Source: Pseudoalteromonas shioyasakiensis (GTDB lineage Bacteria; Pseudomonadota; Gammaproteobacteria; Enterobacterales; Alteromonadaceae). Taken from it: a DNA stretch of 64,000 nucleotides. The number at the start of each line of letters is the position of its first letter. The stretch's first letter is position 1. Below the pieces are notes generated by a model. It saw only the letters and a list, made by a program, of their open reading frames with translations, had not been told where the DNA came from and ran no database searches. Of this stretch, positions 10,249-18,616 are shown in pieces. The stretch is from NCBI RefSeq assembly GCF_001550135.1, contig NZ_LRUE01000016.1, forward strand, positions 124,001-188,000. The letters run 5' to 3'. The position numbers and the translations under genes are program-made.

Positions 10249-12273
10249 ATGTTAAATAACCTCTCTTTACGTAAAAAAATATTACTACTCATCGGCGGGA
10301 CGATAAGTGTACTACTGATCATCGCGTCTAGTTTTTTTGTTAGCCATATTGCTGACCTATCGCGCCAAGCTATTCAACGCGAAGCCGACAGCTATTTACA
10401 GAGTGAACGACTTTCAATGCAAGGTTACTTTGCCAAATACGGTAAAGTGGTTCAAACCTTCATTACAAATCCGCATTTAGTGAATTGGTTCGACAATTGG
10501 ACTGAACGTGATCAAAGCCTTGATAACCAACCTGGATACGACAGCGTTAATCAAGATTTTGTGCGTATCAGTGGCAACGATGACAACATCTTATCTGCCT
10601 TCTTTGCATCTGCAACAACAGGTGAGTACTTTAAAGAAAATGAGCGAACCACTCATTATAATGGCCAACCTTACTACGCTTACAAACGTGGTTGGTGGCA
10701 AGATGCTTTAAAGATCAACAAACTCTATGTAGGTCCTATTTCTGTGGATTTAACCACAGGTAATGCCTCTGCAGTTGTACAACAGCCTGTTTATAAACAA
10801 AACAAACTAATAGGCTTTGGTGGTGTTGATTTACAGCTAAATAATATCAACGACATGGTTGAAGAAATTCGCTTTAATGGCCAAGGCTTTGGTTTCTTAC
10901 TTGATGGCAATCAAAAAGTTGTGCACTTATCTAAGCGCACTGGCCACAAGCTATCTGTGACTGACGAAGGTCCGAATGGCAAGGAAGGCTTAGATGCCCT
11001 CGAAAAACAATTTAACGACACATCAGGCTTTAGCGAATTAAACCGCGCGATGAAAAGCCAAAAAGATGGCAGCAGCTTCGTTACATTCAAAGGTGAGCAA
11101 TATTACGTTGTTTACAACCGCCTTGAGCTAGAAACCCCTTACCTTGATTGGTACGTGGGTATTTTAATTCCGACCAGTATGATTGATGAGCCAGTAAATG
11201 ATGCGGTGATGACAACCACAACCTCAGTGATCATCATTCTTGCGATTATCATTGCGATGATCTTCTGGGCCACGCAAATGATCACCAAGCCGCTGACTAA
11301 GCTAACTTACATCATGCGTGATATCGCATCAGGTGATGGCGATTTAACACAGAAAATCGAAATCAAGAGTAATGATGAAGTGGGCCAACTTGCTCATCAC
11401 ATGAATACCTTCATCGATAAACTTCGTGCAATGATGCTTAATACTGCTGCGCAGGCTGAGCAACTAAGCCAAGCTGCGAGCCAGTTAAAAATTGTATCGC
11501 AAAAAACCAACGATGAAATTCAGCAAGAAAAGCAACAAGTTGACAGTGTGAGTGCGGCGGTAACCGAAATGGCGTCTACAGTAATGGAAATCTCGCGTAA
11601 TGCCCAGCATACCAATAATGCCGCTGAAGAAGTGCAAACCATTACCGTTGACGGTACGAAACGTTCTACTCAAGCTCAGTCAGTCATGACCGCCCTTGCA
11701 AGCCATATTGGTGAAGCGTCTAAAGTGGTTGCGGGTCTTGAGCAAGAAAGTGGCAATATCGGCGCGGTGGTTGATGTTATCAACTCAATAGCTGAGCAAA
11801 CCAACTTACTCGCACTAAACGCGGCGATAGAAGCAGCCCGCGCGGGTGAACAAGGCCGAGGCTTTGCTGTTGTTGCTGATGAAGTTCGTTCACTGGCAAG
11901 CAGAACGCAAGAATCAACAGATGATATTCGCAACATGATCAGCCGTTTACAGCAAATTGCTCAACAAGCATCAACCATGATGCAACAAGGTCAAGAGCGT
12001 GCTGAAGGGTCAGTTGAGCAAACACAAATTGTATTGCAAGCACTGCAAGATATCGCCCAATCAGTGACAAATGTACAAGATCAAAGTCATCAAATTGCGA
12101 CTTCGACAGAGCAGCAAACTGTGGTTGCAGAAGATATCAACAATAGCTTGGCAGCAATTAATCACTTAGTGAATAGTACAGCGGATCATGCCCATGAATT
12201 GGCGGATGAAGCACGTGATTTGAATGAATTGGCAGCCGCTTTAAATAAGACGGTGAATCAATTTAAGCTATAA
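10249..12273 (+). CDS. Methyl-accepting chemotaxis protein with Cache sensor
   Basis: Complete chemoreceptor of 674 residues. The first membrane helix is near residues 13-33. A periplasmic double-Cache-like sensor follows (about 40-305; note [15 protein letters not shown] and [21 protein letters not shown]), then a second membrane helix near 322-342. HAMP follows at about 342-395 ([20 protein letters not shown]). The cytoplasmic four-helix coiled coil carries the tip [20 protein letters not shown]. dCache receptors commonly sense amino acids or small organic acids; the ligand here is unknown. A strong terminator hairpin follows the stop. Confidence 0.95.
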   Translation: MLNNLSLRKKILLLIGGTISVLLIIASSFFVSHIADLSRQAIQREADSYLQSERLSMQGYFAKYGKVVQTFITNPHLVNWFDNWTERDQSLDNQPGYDSVNQDFVRISGNDDNILSAFFASATTGEYFKENERTTHYNGQPYYAYKRGWWQDALKINKLYVGPISVDLTTGNASAVVQQPVYKQNKLIGFGGVDLQLNNINDMVEEIRFNGQGFGFLLDGNQKVVHLSKRTGHKLSVTDEGPNGKEGLDALEKQFNDTSGFSELNRAMKSQKDGSSFVTFKGEQYYVVYNRLELETPYLDWYVGILIPTSMIDEPVNDAVMTTTTSVIIILAIIIAMIFWATQMITKPLTKLTYIMRDIASGDGDLTQKIEIKSNDEVGQLAHHMNTFIDKLRAMMLNTAAQAEQLSQAASQLKIVSQKTNDEIQQEKQQVDSVSAAVTEMASTVMEISRNAQHTNNAAEEVQTITVDGTKRSTQAQSVMTALASHIGEASKVVAGLEQESGNIGAVVDVINSIAEQTNLLALNAAIEAARAGEQGRGFAVVADEVRSLASRTQESTDDIRNMISRLQQIAQQASTMMQQGQERAEGSVEQTQIVLQALQDIAQSVTNVQDQSHQIATSTEQQTVVAEDINNSLAAINHLVNSTADHAHELADEARDLNELAAALNKTVNQFKL

Positions 12274-12467
12274 AGATAAATTGCTGAAGCAGTTAAAAAC
12301 CCGATGTCACCTGAAGATGACATCGGGTTTTTATCGTCAGCCTTCCCTGTTAGTCGTGGCGCAACCGCTTTCGCGTGTTCCATAAATTCGTGCCACTGTT
12401 GCTTGTTCCATAAAGCAACTCCTTTGTTGGTCAATCCTTGTGTTGGTTGCGTTTGTACTTGTTCCAT
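12258..12467 (-). CDS. Small protein of unknown family, paralogue of the next gene
   Basis: Putative 69-residue protein. Support is a near-perfect Shine-Dalgarno (AAGGAGGAG) 5-7 bases before the ATG at 12467 and similarity to the neighbouring mini-gene. Both share the pattern M(E/D)xVxT, QGxxNK, ALWxxxQWxxFM. The first 40 residues ([18 protein letters not shown]) are the conserved part. The C-terminal third is encoded across the chemoreceptor's terminator hairpin and overlaps the end of that gene, so the tail may be an accident or readthrough. No function is recognised. Confidence 0.55.
   Translation of the reverse strand: MEQVQTQPTQGLTNKGVALWNKQQWHEFMEHAKAVAPRLTGKADDKNPMSSSGDIGFLTASAIYLYSLN
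12295..12332 (+). terminator. Rho-independent terminator after the chemoreceptor
   Basis: An 11-bp or longer stem (AAAACCCGATGTCA paired with TGACATCGGGTTTT) and an 8-base loop begin 22 bases after the chemoreceptor stop, ending in a T run. It is symmetric enough to work in both directions, and lies inside the opposite-strand small ORF. Confidence 0.9.
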
Positions 12468-12516
12468 ATAGTCTCCTCCTTACGCTAGCTTCATCCTGTT
12501 TGGCTCCTGCCTAAGC

Positions 12517-12630
12517 TTATTCCTTGCTGTCATCTCCGTTCACTTTATCCATAAAGCGTTGCCATTGTGCGCTACTCCATAACGCCTTGTTACTTCCTTG
12601 TTGTCCTTTGTGCGTAGTTACATTATCCAT
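12517..12630 (-). CDS. 37-residue protein of unknown family
   Basis: Very short gene with a clear ribosome site (AAGGAG, 8 bases before the ATG at 12630). The peptide starts MDNVTTHKGQQGSNKALW and continues SSAQWQRFMDKVNGDDSKE. It matches the start of the neighbouring gene (ALW...QW..FM), so the two form a tandem paralogous pair. A longer in-frame start exists at 12699 but lacks such a site. It is soluble-looking, with no signal peptide or membrane segment. I do not recognise the family. Confidence 0.6.
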   Translation of the reverse strand: MDNVTTHKGQQGSNKALWSSAQWQRFMDKVNGDDSKE

Positions 12631-12720
12631 ACTGTAAACTCCTTGCGGTTTATCGTCCGTTACTCCTACAGCCCTTCCTTGCTGTGCTCCATTACCCATC
12701 CTTGTAGATTAATGCGGTGA

Positions 12721-12879
12721 TTATCGCTTAGCGATGATATACACAGCATGAATCAAACCTGGAATGTACCCTAATAAGGTTAAAAGAATATTAATCCAGA
12801 ACTGCGCACCTAAACCTACCTGTAAAAATACGCCGAGAGGTGGAATTAAAACCGATAAAATAATACGTATTAAATCCAT
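12721..12879 (-). CDS. YqaE/Pmp3-family small membrane protein
   Basis: 52-residue proteolipid translated by hand. It begins MDLIRIILSVLIPPLGVFL, has two membrane helices, and ends in GYIPGLIHAVYIIAKR. The PPLGVFLQVG and WINILLTLLGYIPG blocks are the Pmp3/YqaE (UPF0057) signature. Pmp3 proteins in yeast and plants affect membrane potential and salt tolerance; in bacteria they are stress-linked. An AAGGAGT site lies 6 bases before the ATG. It sits downstream of the secreted BON-domain gene, another stress-type protein, with a hairpin between them. Confidence 0.92.
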   Translation of the reverse strand: MDLIRIILSVLIPPLGVFLQVGLGAQFWINILLTLLGYIPGLIHAVYIIAKR

Positions 12880-12901
12880 GACTCACTCCTTGAAAAAGAT
12901 A

Positions 12902-12921
12902 AGCCCAGCCAAAGCTGGGCT
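12902..12921 (-). terminator. Terminator hairpin after the BON-domain gene
   Basis: An 8-bp GC-rich stem (AGCCCAGC/GCTGGGCT) with a CAAA loop lies 15 bases past the BON gene stop. Read on the minus strand it is followed by TATCTTTTTC, giving a U-rich tail. Confidence 0.8.
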
Positions 12922-12936
12922 ATATAGGGCTTGCTA

Positions 12937-13503
12937 TTATTCAGCAACAATAGTTAATTCATCGATTACTTTGCGAACATCTTCAGCATTTTCAGCAATG
13001 CTTACCGCTAATTGCTTTTCTGCATCAGACTCAACAGTACCTTTTAGTGTTACCACACCCATGTCAGTATCAACATCGATGTCTGTACCACCAACTTCTG
13101 AGTTAAATAAATAACGTGTCGTGATTACAGTACTGATTTTTGCGTCGGTTAAGTCGCTTTCTGCTGAATCAGCTTTTTCTGATTTCATGTGCTTAGCTTT
13201 CATGTTTTTAACAACAGTTAGTTTGTTATCAACAGAGCTAACACCGTCTAGGCTAAGAACTAGCTCTTCAGCAAGCTCTTTATCTAATTCGCTATCAACT
13301 TTACCTGTAAGTACAACCTTGCCATTCGTTACATCAGTGTTGATGTCAAAGTTGTTAAGGTTTGTGTTCATAAGAAGCACAGTTTCTGCCTTACCATCAA
13401 TCCAAGCATCTTTACTTTCATTTTCCCAGCTGCTTGCCTGAGCTGACATGCTAGTTGCACCAATTACTAAAGCGGCAATCATAGATTTGTTAAAAGTGTT
13501 CAT
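12937..13503 (-). CDS. Periplasmic protein with two BON domains (OsmY-like)
   Basis: 188 residues from the ATG at 13503, preceded by AAGGAGA. A signal peptide (MNTFNKSMIAALVIGATSMSAQA) precedes the mature start SSWENESKD. Two BON domains follow: roughly residues 25-90 (VLLMNTNLNNFDINTDVTNG, VVLTGKVDSE) and 120-187 (VITTRYLFNSEVGGTDIDVD, VVTLKGTVESDAEK). This is the architecture of OsmY, a periplasmic osmotic-stress chaperone in E. coli. It is placed next to a Pmp3-type gene. Confidence 0.9.
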   Translation of the reverse strand: MNTFNKSMIAALVIGATSMSAQASSWENESKDAWIDGKAETVLLMNTNLNNFDINTDVTNGKVVLTGKVDSELDKELAEELVLSLDGVSSVDNKLTVVKNMKAKHMKSEKADSAESDLTDAKISTVITTRYLFNSEVGGTDIDVDTDMGVVTLKGTVESDAEKQLAVSIAENAEDVRKVIDELTIVAE

Positions 13504-13820
13504 AATCTTTCTCCTTTTGATTAAAGACACTTTTACTAATGCGACTATGATGCCAACTATTTACTTGTTTATTTTCAGTGGGTTAAGCACTTATTCAGCG
13601 GCTATTTATATTCATTTAGGTAAAGATTTACAAGCTGCTCGGTAAGAAGTTCACGATGTTGCAAAAATGGCCACTTAGTTGCGGATTTTATTAATCTGTG
13701 GTTAATTTAACGAAGTTGTTTATTAGCAAAAAACACAAATCATTGATTTATTTGAAAATAAACTTTGGCCTAAGGCTTGCTTCGTAATTAATAACTAAAA
13801 AATCACAACAGGGAACTATC
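13504..13820. other. Intergenic gap between divergent genes
   Basis: AT-rich spacer between the BON-domain gene and the DUF1707-like gene, which are transcribed away from each other. It must hold both promoters, but I could not pick out a convincing pair of -35/-10 boxes, and no gene or repeat is supported. The ORF at 13448-13645 is probably a reading-frame accident. Confidence 0.5.
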
Positions 13821-14480
13821 ATGGCCGTTAAACTTGAAGATCGCCCAATCGATCAAGTAAGAGAAGAAGTCATTGATCAACTCATTTATAACTACAGTCA
13901 TGCTGTTATTTCAGCCGAAGCATTTGAACGCCGACTAGACCAGGCAATGGCAGCCACTAGCAACGAAGTACTGGTTGAACTAGTTGCAGATTTAGAGCTA
14001 AAAGCAGATATTGACTACAAATCGCATAAGCATGCGCAATTTAAACCTCACTACAGCCACAGCAGCGACAACGAAAGCCTGCAGCTTCGTAGTATTTTGG
14101 GTTCAAATGAGCGCAGCGGCCAATGGGTAGTACCAAAAGAAATTCACCTAACAAACTGCCTAGGTTCAATCGAACTAGACTTTAGCGAAGCAATTTTCCA
14201 ACATCAGCATGTCACCATTTACGTGAACTGCATTTTAGGAAACGACGAAATCTACGTACCAGAACATGTAAATGTGGTATCTAAATTGTTTAGTGTGATT
14301 GGCAGCGTAGAGAATAAATCTGTAGCCTTAAATAAAGGCCAAGGCCCAACCATCACTATTGAAGGTAATGTATGGCTAGGCTCAGTCGAGATTTCAGTTA
14401 AACGTACTATGAAGGAAAAGTTCATCAGCTTTGCCAACAGCCTAAAAGCCAGTTGGAAAGAAATGAATAAGGTGCAGTAA
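13821..14480 (+). CDS. DUF1707/LiaF-like protein
   Basis: 219 residues, no membrane helix or signal peptide. The N-terminal 55 residues (REEVIDQLIYNYSHAVISAE followed by AFERRLDQAMAA) look like the DUF1707/SHOCT-type helical hairpin. The C-terminal half (GQWVVPKEIHLTNCLGSIEL, GSVENKSVALNKG, IEGNVWLGSVEI) is a beta-helical repeat like the LiaF/DUF2154 cell-wall stress domain. In Firmicutes LiaF-like proteins control a cell-envelope stress kinase; here no kinase is nearby, so a role is unclear. The start is an ATG preceded by CAGGGA. A heptamer array begins within a few bases of its stop codon. Confidence 0.75.
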   Translation: MAVKLEDRPIDQVREEVIDQLIYNYSHAVISAEAFERRLDQAMAATSNEVLVELVADLELKADIDYKSHKHAQFKPHYSHSSDNESLQLRSILGSNERSGQWVVPKEIHLTNCLGSIELDFSEAIFQHQHVTIYVNCILGNDEIYVPEHVNVVSKLFSVIGSVENKSVALNKGQGPTITIEGNVWLGSVEISVKRTMKEKFISFANSLKASWKEMNKVQ

Positions 14481-14483
14481 AAG

Positions 14484-14580
14484 TTGCGAGGTGCTAGGTG
14501 CTAGGTGCGAGGTGCGAGGTGCGAGGTGCGAGGTGCGAGGTGCGAGGTGCGAGGTGCGAGGTGCGAGGTGCGAGTTATCG
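14484..14580. repeat. Heptamer array, unit GAGGTGC (about 12 units)
   Basis: Starts 4 bases after the preceding stop with two CTAGGTG-type units, then a homogeneous run of GAGGTGC. It ends in GAGTTATCGTAG, where it meets a REP-like segment. The same end junction is seen at two other GAGGTGC/GAGATGC arrays in the window. Confidence 0.95.
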
Positions 14581-14798
14581 TAGCCGCAGTTTTACATCGC
14601 GCAATATAATAAGATAACGCGCGAAATAAATTTCACGCCTACATCAATCGTAGGCGTCAAGCTTGCTTGGCGCGTCTTACATACAACGCTTTTCCATCAA
14701 TCAATGCCTGACCTACAAACAACACCGCTCGGCTCAAAACTGACGGCTGAAAGCTGATAGCTCACTAAACTTCACACCCACATCAAAGACATTTAATC

Positions 14799-14889
14799 GC
14801 ACAAAGAGGATATGAGGCGCTTCGCTTTAGAGATAACAAAAATATTATTATCACTTCCTCATTCTTTTCTCATTCACTTCTCTTTGTGA
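14799..14889. repeat. 91-bp miniature element with inverted ends, copy 1
   Basis: Bounded by GCACAAAGAG and CTCTTTGTG(A), which are inverted repeats. The inside is AT-rich with a GGCGCTTCGC core. The same element recurs at 15080-15170 and 22119-22210. It is too short to code, and looks like a MITE-type non-autonomous repeat. Confidence 0.8.
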
Positions 14890-15079
14890 ATATATTTTCG
14901 CGCGAAATAAATTTCACGCCTACATCAACCGTAGGCGTCACGCTTGCTTGGCGCGTCTTACATACAACGCCATTTGATCAACCTATGCCTGACCTACAAA
15001 CAACACCGGTCGGCTCAAAACTGACGGCTGAAAGCTGATAGCTCACTAAACTTCACACCCACATCAAAGACATTTAATC

Positions 15080-15170
15080 GCACAAAGAGGATATGAGGCG
15101 CTTCGCTTTAGAGATAACAAAAATATTATTATCACTTCCTCATTCTTTTCTCATTCACTTCTCTTTGTGC
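15080..15170. repeat. 91-bp miniature element, copy 2
   Basis: Second copy inside the 281-bp tandem unit, with perfect 10-bp inverted ends GCACAAAGAG/CTCTTTGTGC. Confidence 0.8.
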
Positions 15171-15327
15171 AATTATTTTCGCGCGAAATAAATTTCACGC
15201 CTACATCAATCGTAGGCGTCAAGCTTGCTTGGCGCGTCTTACATACAACGCTTTTCCATCAATCAATGCCTGACCTACAAACAACACCGCTCGGCTCAAA
15301 ACTGACGGCTGAAAGCTGATAGCTCCC

Positions 15328-15744
15328 TCACTGGTCATTATTCCTCTCACTCGGGATATCACTAAAATACTCTACAAACTCAACTTCAAAACCTGCGGGG
15401 TCGATGAAATATACATTTTTACGATAAGGGTTTTCTGGGCCGTGTTTATCAATTTCATAACCGGCTGAAACAAGTCGCTCAACTACGGCATTAATATCGT
15501 TTGTCACATAAGCAAAATGAGCAAGGCCTACTTGGTGGCCTGCTAAATCACGGTTTTCAGCTTCACCGTTATCGCTTAATGCAAGATATTGGTAATCATC
15601 ACCAAAGTGCAGCCACTTGCGCGGTTTGCCCGACCATTTGCTATCGCCTTGGCTACGCACACGCCAATGCGGGAACGCGGCTTTATAAAAGTGCAGCATG
15701 TCATCAACATTACTAACAACAAGGTTTACGTGTTCTAAATACAT
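15328..15744 (-). CDS. VOC-family (glyoxalase/dioxygenase superfamily) protein
   Basis: 138 residues from the ATG at 15744 (MYLEHVNLVVSNVDDMLHFY), preceded by AGGAAA; a TTG-initiated extension is unlikely. The single betaalphabetabetabeta pair typical of VOC proteins is visible: HVNLVV, KWLHFGDDYQYLAL, LAHFAYVTNDINAVVERL, and a C-terminal KNVYFIDPAGFEVEFVEYF, with the metal-ligand positions His5, His67-type and Glu in EVEFVE plausible. Substrate is unknown; such single genes include glyoxalase I-like and fosfomycin-resistance-like enzymes, and nothing here favours either. Confidence 0.85.
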   Translation of the reverse strand: MYLEHVNLVVSNVDDMLHFYKAAFPHWRVRSQGDSKWSGKPRKWLHFGDDYQYLALSDNGEAENRDLAGHQVGLAHFAYVTNDINAVVERLVSAGYEIDKHGPENPYRKNVYFIDPAGFEVEFVEYFSDIPSERNNDQ

Positions 15745-15824
15745 GGTAGTTTTCCTTTTTATTTTTAAACTGCCACCAAGATAAAACCTCAAGTTAAGTT
15801 TAGGTAAAGCGTTTTTTCAAATAA

Positions 15825-15850
15825 AAAAGCCCCACTAAAGTGAGGCTTTT
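15825..15850 (-). terminator. Terminator after pmbA
   Basis: Stem AAAAGCCTCACT/AGTGGGGCTTTT (one wobble) on the minus strand, 25 bases beyond the pmbA stop, ending in a T run. Confidence 0.8.
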
Positions 15851-15874
15851 AAAAAATGATTCGTTATTTATAAA

Positions 15875-17212
15875 TTAACTACCTGCAACCTGCATTTGTT
15901 CAATCAATACAGAGCCAGTTTGAATACCGCCGCGACGCTCGATGTCGCCACCTAAGCCCACAACAGCCTTAAACATATCTTTTAAGTTACCAGCAATCGT
16001 GATTTCACTTACTGGGTATTGAATTTCACCATTCTCAACCCAGAAGCCCGCTGCACCACGTGAGTAATCACCCGTTACCGTGTTCACACCTTGGCCCATA
16101 AGTTCAGTTACTAATAAACCTGTGCCCATGGTTTTTAAAAGCGCTTTTAAATCGGCATGGGTTTGTTCAACTAGCCAGTTATGAATACCACCAGCATGAC
16201 CCGTTGGTGCCATCGACAGTTTGCGTGCTGCATAGCTTGCTAATAGGTAAGTTTGCAGCTCACCACCTTGAATAATTTCACGGTCTACAGTTTTTAAACC
16301 TTCAGCATCAAACGGCGAAGACGCTAAACCTTTTAATAAATGCGGGCGCTCAGAGATATTCACACAATCGCTAAATACTTTTGTACCTAAGCTATCAAGC
16401 AAGAAGCTCGACTTACGATAAAGCGCGCCGCCACCAATCGCCGACACTAAATGGCCGAATAACGAGTTAGCAATATCTGCTCTAAAGATCACAGGCACTT
16501 TCATGGTACCGAGCTTTTGGCTGTTAAGTTTAGCCAAGGTTTCGGTTGCCGCCTCGAGGCCTACTTTTGCAGCGTCGTTTAAATCATCTTTATGACGCGC
16601 GATGGTATAAGCCGAATCGCGCTGCATTTGCTCGCCTTCTTTACCAATCACCATCGTACTAATGCTATGACGCGTACGCGGGTAACCTGCAATCATGCCA
16701 TGGCTGTTACCATAAACACGTAAACCTTGGTGAGAAGAAAAACTCGCACCATCTGAATTTACAATGCGCTCATCGGCATTTAACGCCGCTTGCTCTGCTT
16801 GATGACAAAACTCAACACCTTGCTCTGGGCTAACTTCCCACGGGTGGTATAAATCTAAATCTTGCGGTGCAAATTCAAGTAACTCTTTATCGGCGATACC
16901 ATTAAATGGGTCGTCAGAGGTGAACTTTGCAATATCAATGGCTTTTTCGACCACTGTACGTAATGTTTTAGGGTTTAAGTCAGCCGTTGAAGCAGAGCCT
17001 TTGTTGTTACCCACATAAACACTGATACCTAAGCCACCGTCTTGGTTAAACTCTATTGTTTCAACTTCGCCCATACGCGTGCTGACAGACAAACCTGACG
17101 TGCTCGACATCGCCGCTTCAGCCGCAGTAGCACCCAATTTTTTTGCATGCTCCAGTACTTCGCTTACAGCGTCTTTCACTTCAGAAATGTGTTGATAAAT
17201 AGGATCTTTCAT
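15875..17212 (-). CDS. pmbA: Metalloprotease PmbA (TldE)
   Basis: 445 residues, matching PmbA/TldE, the partner of TldD. TldD/E process microcin B17 and help degrade the CcdA antitoxin in E. coli. Recognisable blocks are GATAAEAAMSSTSGLSVSTR, the HSISTMVIGKEGEQMQRD region, GHAGGIHNWLVE and MGQGVNTVTGDYSRGAAGFW. The HExxH-type metal site belongs to TldD, so absence here is normal. It is divergent from darP, the conserved pmbA-yjgA arrangement of gammaproteobacteria. Confidence 0.95.
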   Translation of the reverse strand: MKDPIYQHISEVKDAVSEVLEHAKKLGATAAEAAMSSTSGLSVSTRMGEVETIEFNQDGGLGISVYVGNNKGSASTADLNPKTLRTVVEKAIDIAKFTSDDPFNGIADKELLEFAPQDLDLYHPWEVSPEQGVEFCHQAEQAALNADERIVNSDGASFSSHQGLRVYGNSHGMIAGYPRTRHSISTMVIGKEGEQMQRDSAYTIARHKDDLNDAAKVGLEAATETLAKLNSQKLGTMKVPVIFRADIANSLFGHLVSAIGGGALYRKSSFLLDSLGTKVFSDCVNISERPHLLKGLASSPFDAEGLKTVDREIIQGGELQTYLLASYAARKLSMAPTGHAGGIHNWLVEQTHADLKALLKTMGTGLLVTELMGQGVNTVTGDYSRGAAGFWVENGEIQYPVSEITIAGNLKDMFKAVVGLGGDIERRGGIQTGSVLIEQMQVAGS

Positions 17213-17337
17213 CTTGTGTGTCCTAGGTTCTGATATTTTTTATAGTGTAACGAATGCTAACACACTGCGAGACCAGCATCAGCTAATATTAATCATTAAC
17301 TAAATGGCGTATAATAGCGAATAGTTAAGTTTACTGA

Positions 17338-17871
17338 ATGAGCATCCTTATGGCGAAGAAGAAAAAGCCACTTATCGAAGAAGAAATTATTTACGTATCA
17401 AAAAGCGAATTAAAACGTGAAGCCATGCAATATCATGGTCTGGGTGCTGAAATTGCAAAAATGCCGAAAAAGCAACGCGATCGTTTACCTCTTAATCACG
17501 ATTTAAAAGAAGCCCTTGTTGTTTCTGATAAAGTAAGTGATAAGAGCGATGCTTACCGTCGTAACTTAAACTACATCGCAAAAGTATTACGTACCACAGA
17601 AAACGTTGATGAAATCCAAGCGATGATCGACATCATGCTTAATAAAAACAATCAAGCGGATGTTTTGATGAACAAAATCGAAACCCTGCGCGATGATTTG
17701 ATTAAACAAGGTGACGACCTGATCAATTCAACAATTGATCAATACCCTTCTCTTGAGCGCCAAAAAATGCGCCAATTAGTGCGCAGCGCCGCGAAAGAAG
17801 TGAAAGCAGAAAAGCCGGCCAAAGCATACAAAGAGTTATTCCAGTATCTAAAAGATGCGATTATGCTTTAA
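17338..17871 (+). CDS. darP: Ribosome biogenesis factor DarP (YjgA, DUF615)
   Basis: 177 residues, or 173 if the internal ATG at 17350 (MAKKKKPL) is used. A basic N-terminus is followed by IYVSKSELKREAMQYHGLGAE, the YjgA signature (VSKSE(I/L)KR). The rest is predicted helical and charged. DarP binds late 50S assembly intermediates in E. coli. It is divergent from pmbA as in many gammaproteobacteria. The REP array begins 8 bases after its stop. Confidence 0.95.
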   Translation: MSILMAKKKKPLIEEEIIYVSKSELKREAMQYHGLGAEIAKMPKKQRDRLPLNHDLKEALVVSDKVSDKSDAYRRNLNYIAKVLRTTENVDEIQAMIDIMLNKNNQADVLMNKIETLRDDLIKQGDDLINSTIDQYPSLERQKMRQLVRSAAKEVKAEKPAKAYKELFQYLKDAIML

Positions 17872-17878
17872 TTTCCTT

Positions 17879-18072
17879 CGCGCAAAATAAATTTCACGCC
17901 TACATCAAACCGTAGGCGTCACGCTTGCTTGGCGCGTCTTGAACACCACTCAATACTCAACCATCGCGCGCAATAAATTTCACGCCTACATCACCGTAGG
18001 CGTCACGCTTGCTTGGCGCGTCTTAAACATCACGTAATACTCGACCATCGCGCGAAATAAATTTCACGCCTA
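17879..18072. repeat. REP doublet array, left part (3 units)
   Basis: Units start at 17879, 17965 and 18049. Each is about 62 bp: an arm CGCGCGAAATAAATTTCACG, CCTAC, a 5-8 base loop, GTAGGCGTCACGCTTGCTTG and GCGCGTCTT, plus about 25 bp of spacer. The third unit is cut after its CCTAC, where the RAYT gene's stop codon lies. Two inverted GTAG-headed palindromes per unit give a BIME-like structure. Confidence 0.95.
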
Positions 18073-18516
18073 CAACCAAATACAATTCCAAAACGGGTAA
18101 TCGCCAACGTGCTTAACTAATCTTGCGCGTAGAGGGTTTGCGACTACATATCGAGCTTGATGTATTAGGTCGTTTTCATCTCTGATTTGATGATCATAAA
18201 AATTACTTTGCCAGACTACGACTTTGCGCCCCTTTCTCTTACGAATAGACATGGTCACCATGCTTTTATACAGCTTAATTACTGCTGATAAGTTTTGCTG
18301 AGGGCGAAGTTGAAATATCCAATGTAAATGGTCAGGCATGAGGACAAAGCAGATTGTCTCTACTTTATCTTCTAAATAGTATATTGCTTTGGCAGCATCA
18401 ACTGCATATAGATAGTTGGCAAATATAGGCACTCGACTCTCACAACAAAGAGTTACTGAATAATAGCAATTTGAATGTGAGTTACGCCCTTTAAGTCTCT
18501 TCCTTGACGAAAACAT
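18070..18516 (-). CDS. REP-associated tyrosine transposase (RAYT, Y1/HUH)
   Basis: 148 residues with the Y1_Tnp fold seen in IS200/RAYT proteins. The HUH metal motif is MPDHLHWIFQL (about residues 60-70). The tyrosine-bearing helix DLIHQARYVVANPLRARLVK (about 118-137) has the Y...NP.RA.LV pattern of RAYTs, with Tyr as the likely nucleophile. RAYTs nick and join single-stranded REP DNA next to a GTAG-type tetranucleotide. Here the gene sits inside a GTAG-headed REP array, and its stop codon lies within a REP half. No IS200-type ends are apparent, so it should be a domesticated or REP-dedicated enzyme. Confidence 0.93.
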   Translation of the reverse strand: MFSSRKRLKGRNSHSNCYYSVTLCCESRVPIFANYLYAVDAAKAIYYLEDKVETICFVLMPDHLHWIFQLRPQQNLSAVIKLYKSMVTMSIRKRKGRKVVVWQSNFYDHQIRDENDLIHQARYVVANPLRARLVKHVGDYPFWNCIWL

Positions 18517-18616
18517 AAACCTATCAATCCTGAAGGTAAAACCTGATCTTAGAACTTAATAATGCACCTAGCCAATTTACACCACAAAATGTTTGAACCT
18601 CGCAATACAAAAACAT
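18517..18616. other. RAYT upstream region
   Basis: About 100 bp of unique AT-rich DNA between the RAYT start and the next REP unit. It presumably holds the RAYT promoter; no clear boxes could be assigned. Confidence 0.4.

Larger units (their letters stand above)
14618..15325. repeat. 281-bp tandem duplication, 2.5 copies
   Basis: Copies start at 14618, 14899 and 15180, giving an exact 281-bp period; the third copy stops at about 15325. Each full unit contains a REP doublet (about 62 bp), a short CTGACGG/CTGAAAG/CTGATAG heptamer run, and a 91-bp element with inverted termini. The copies are nearly identical, so the duplication is recent. No coding potential is evident. Confidence 0.95.
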
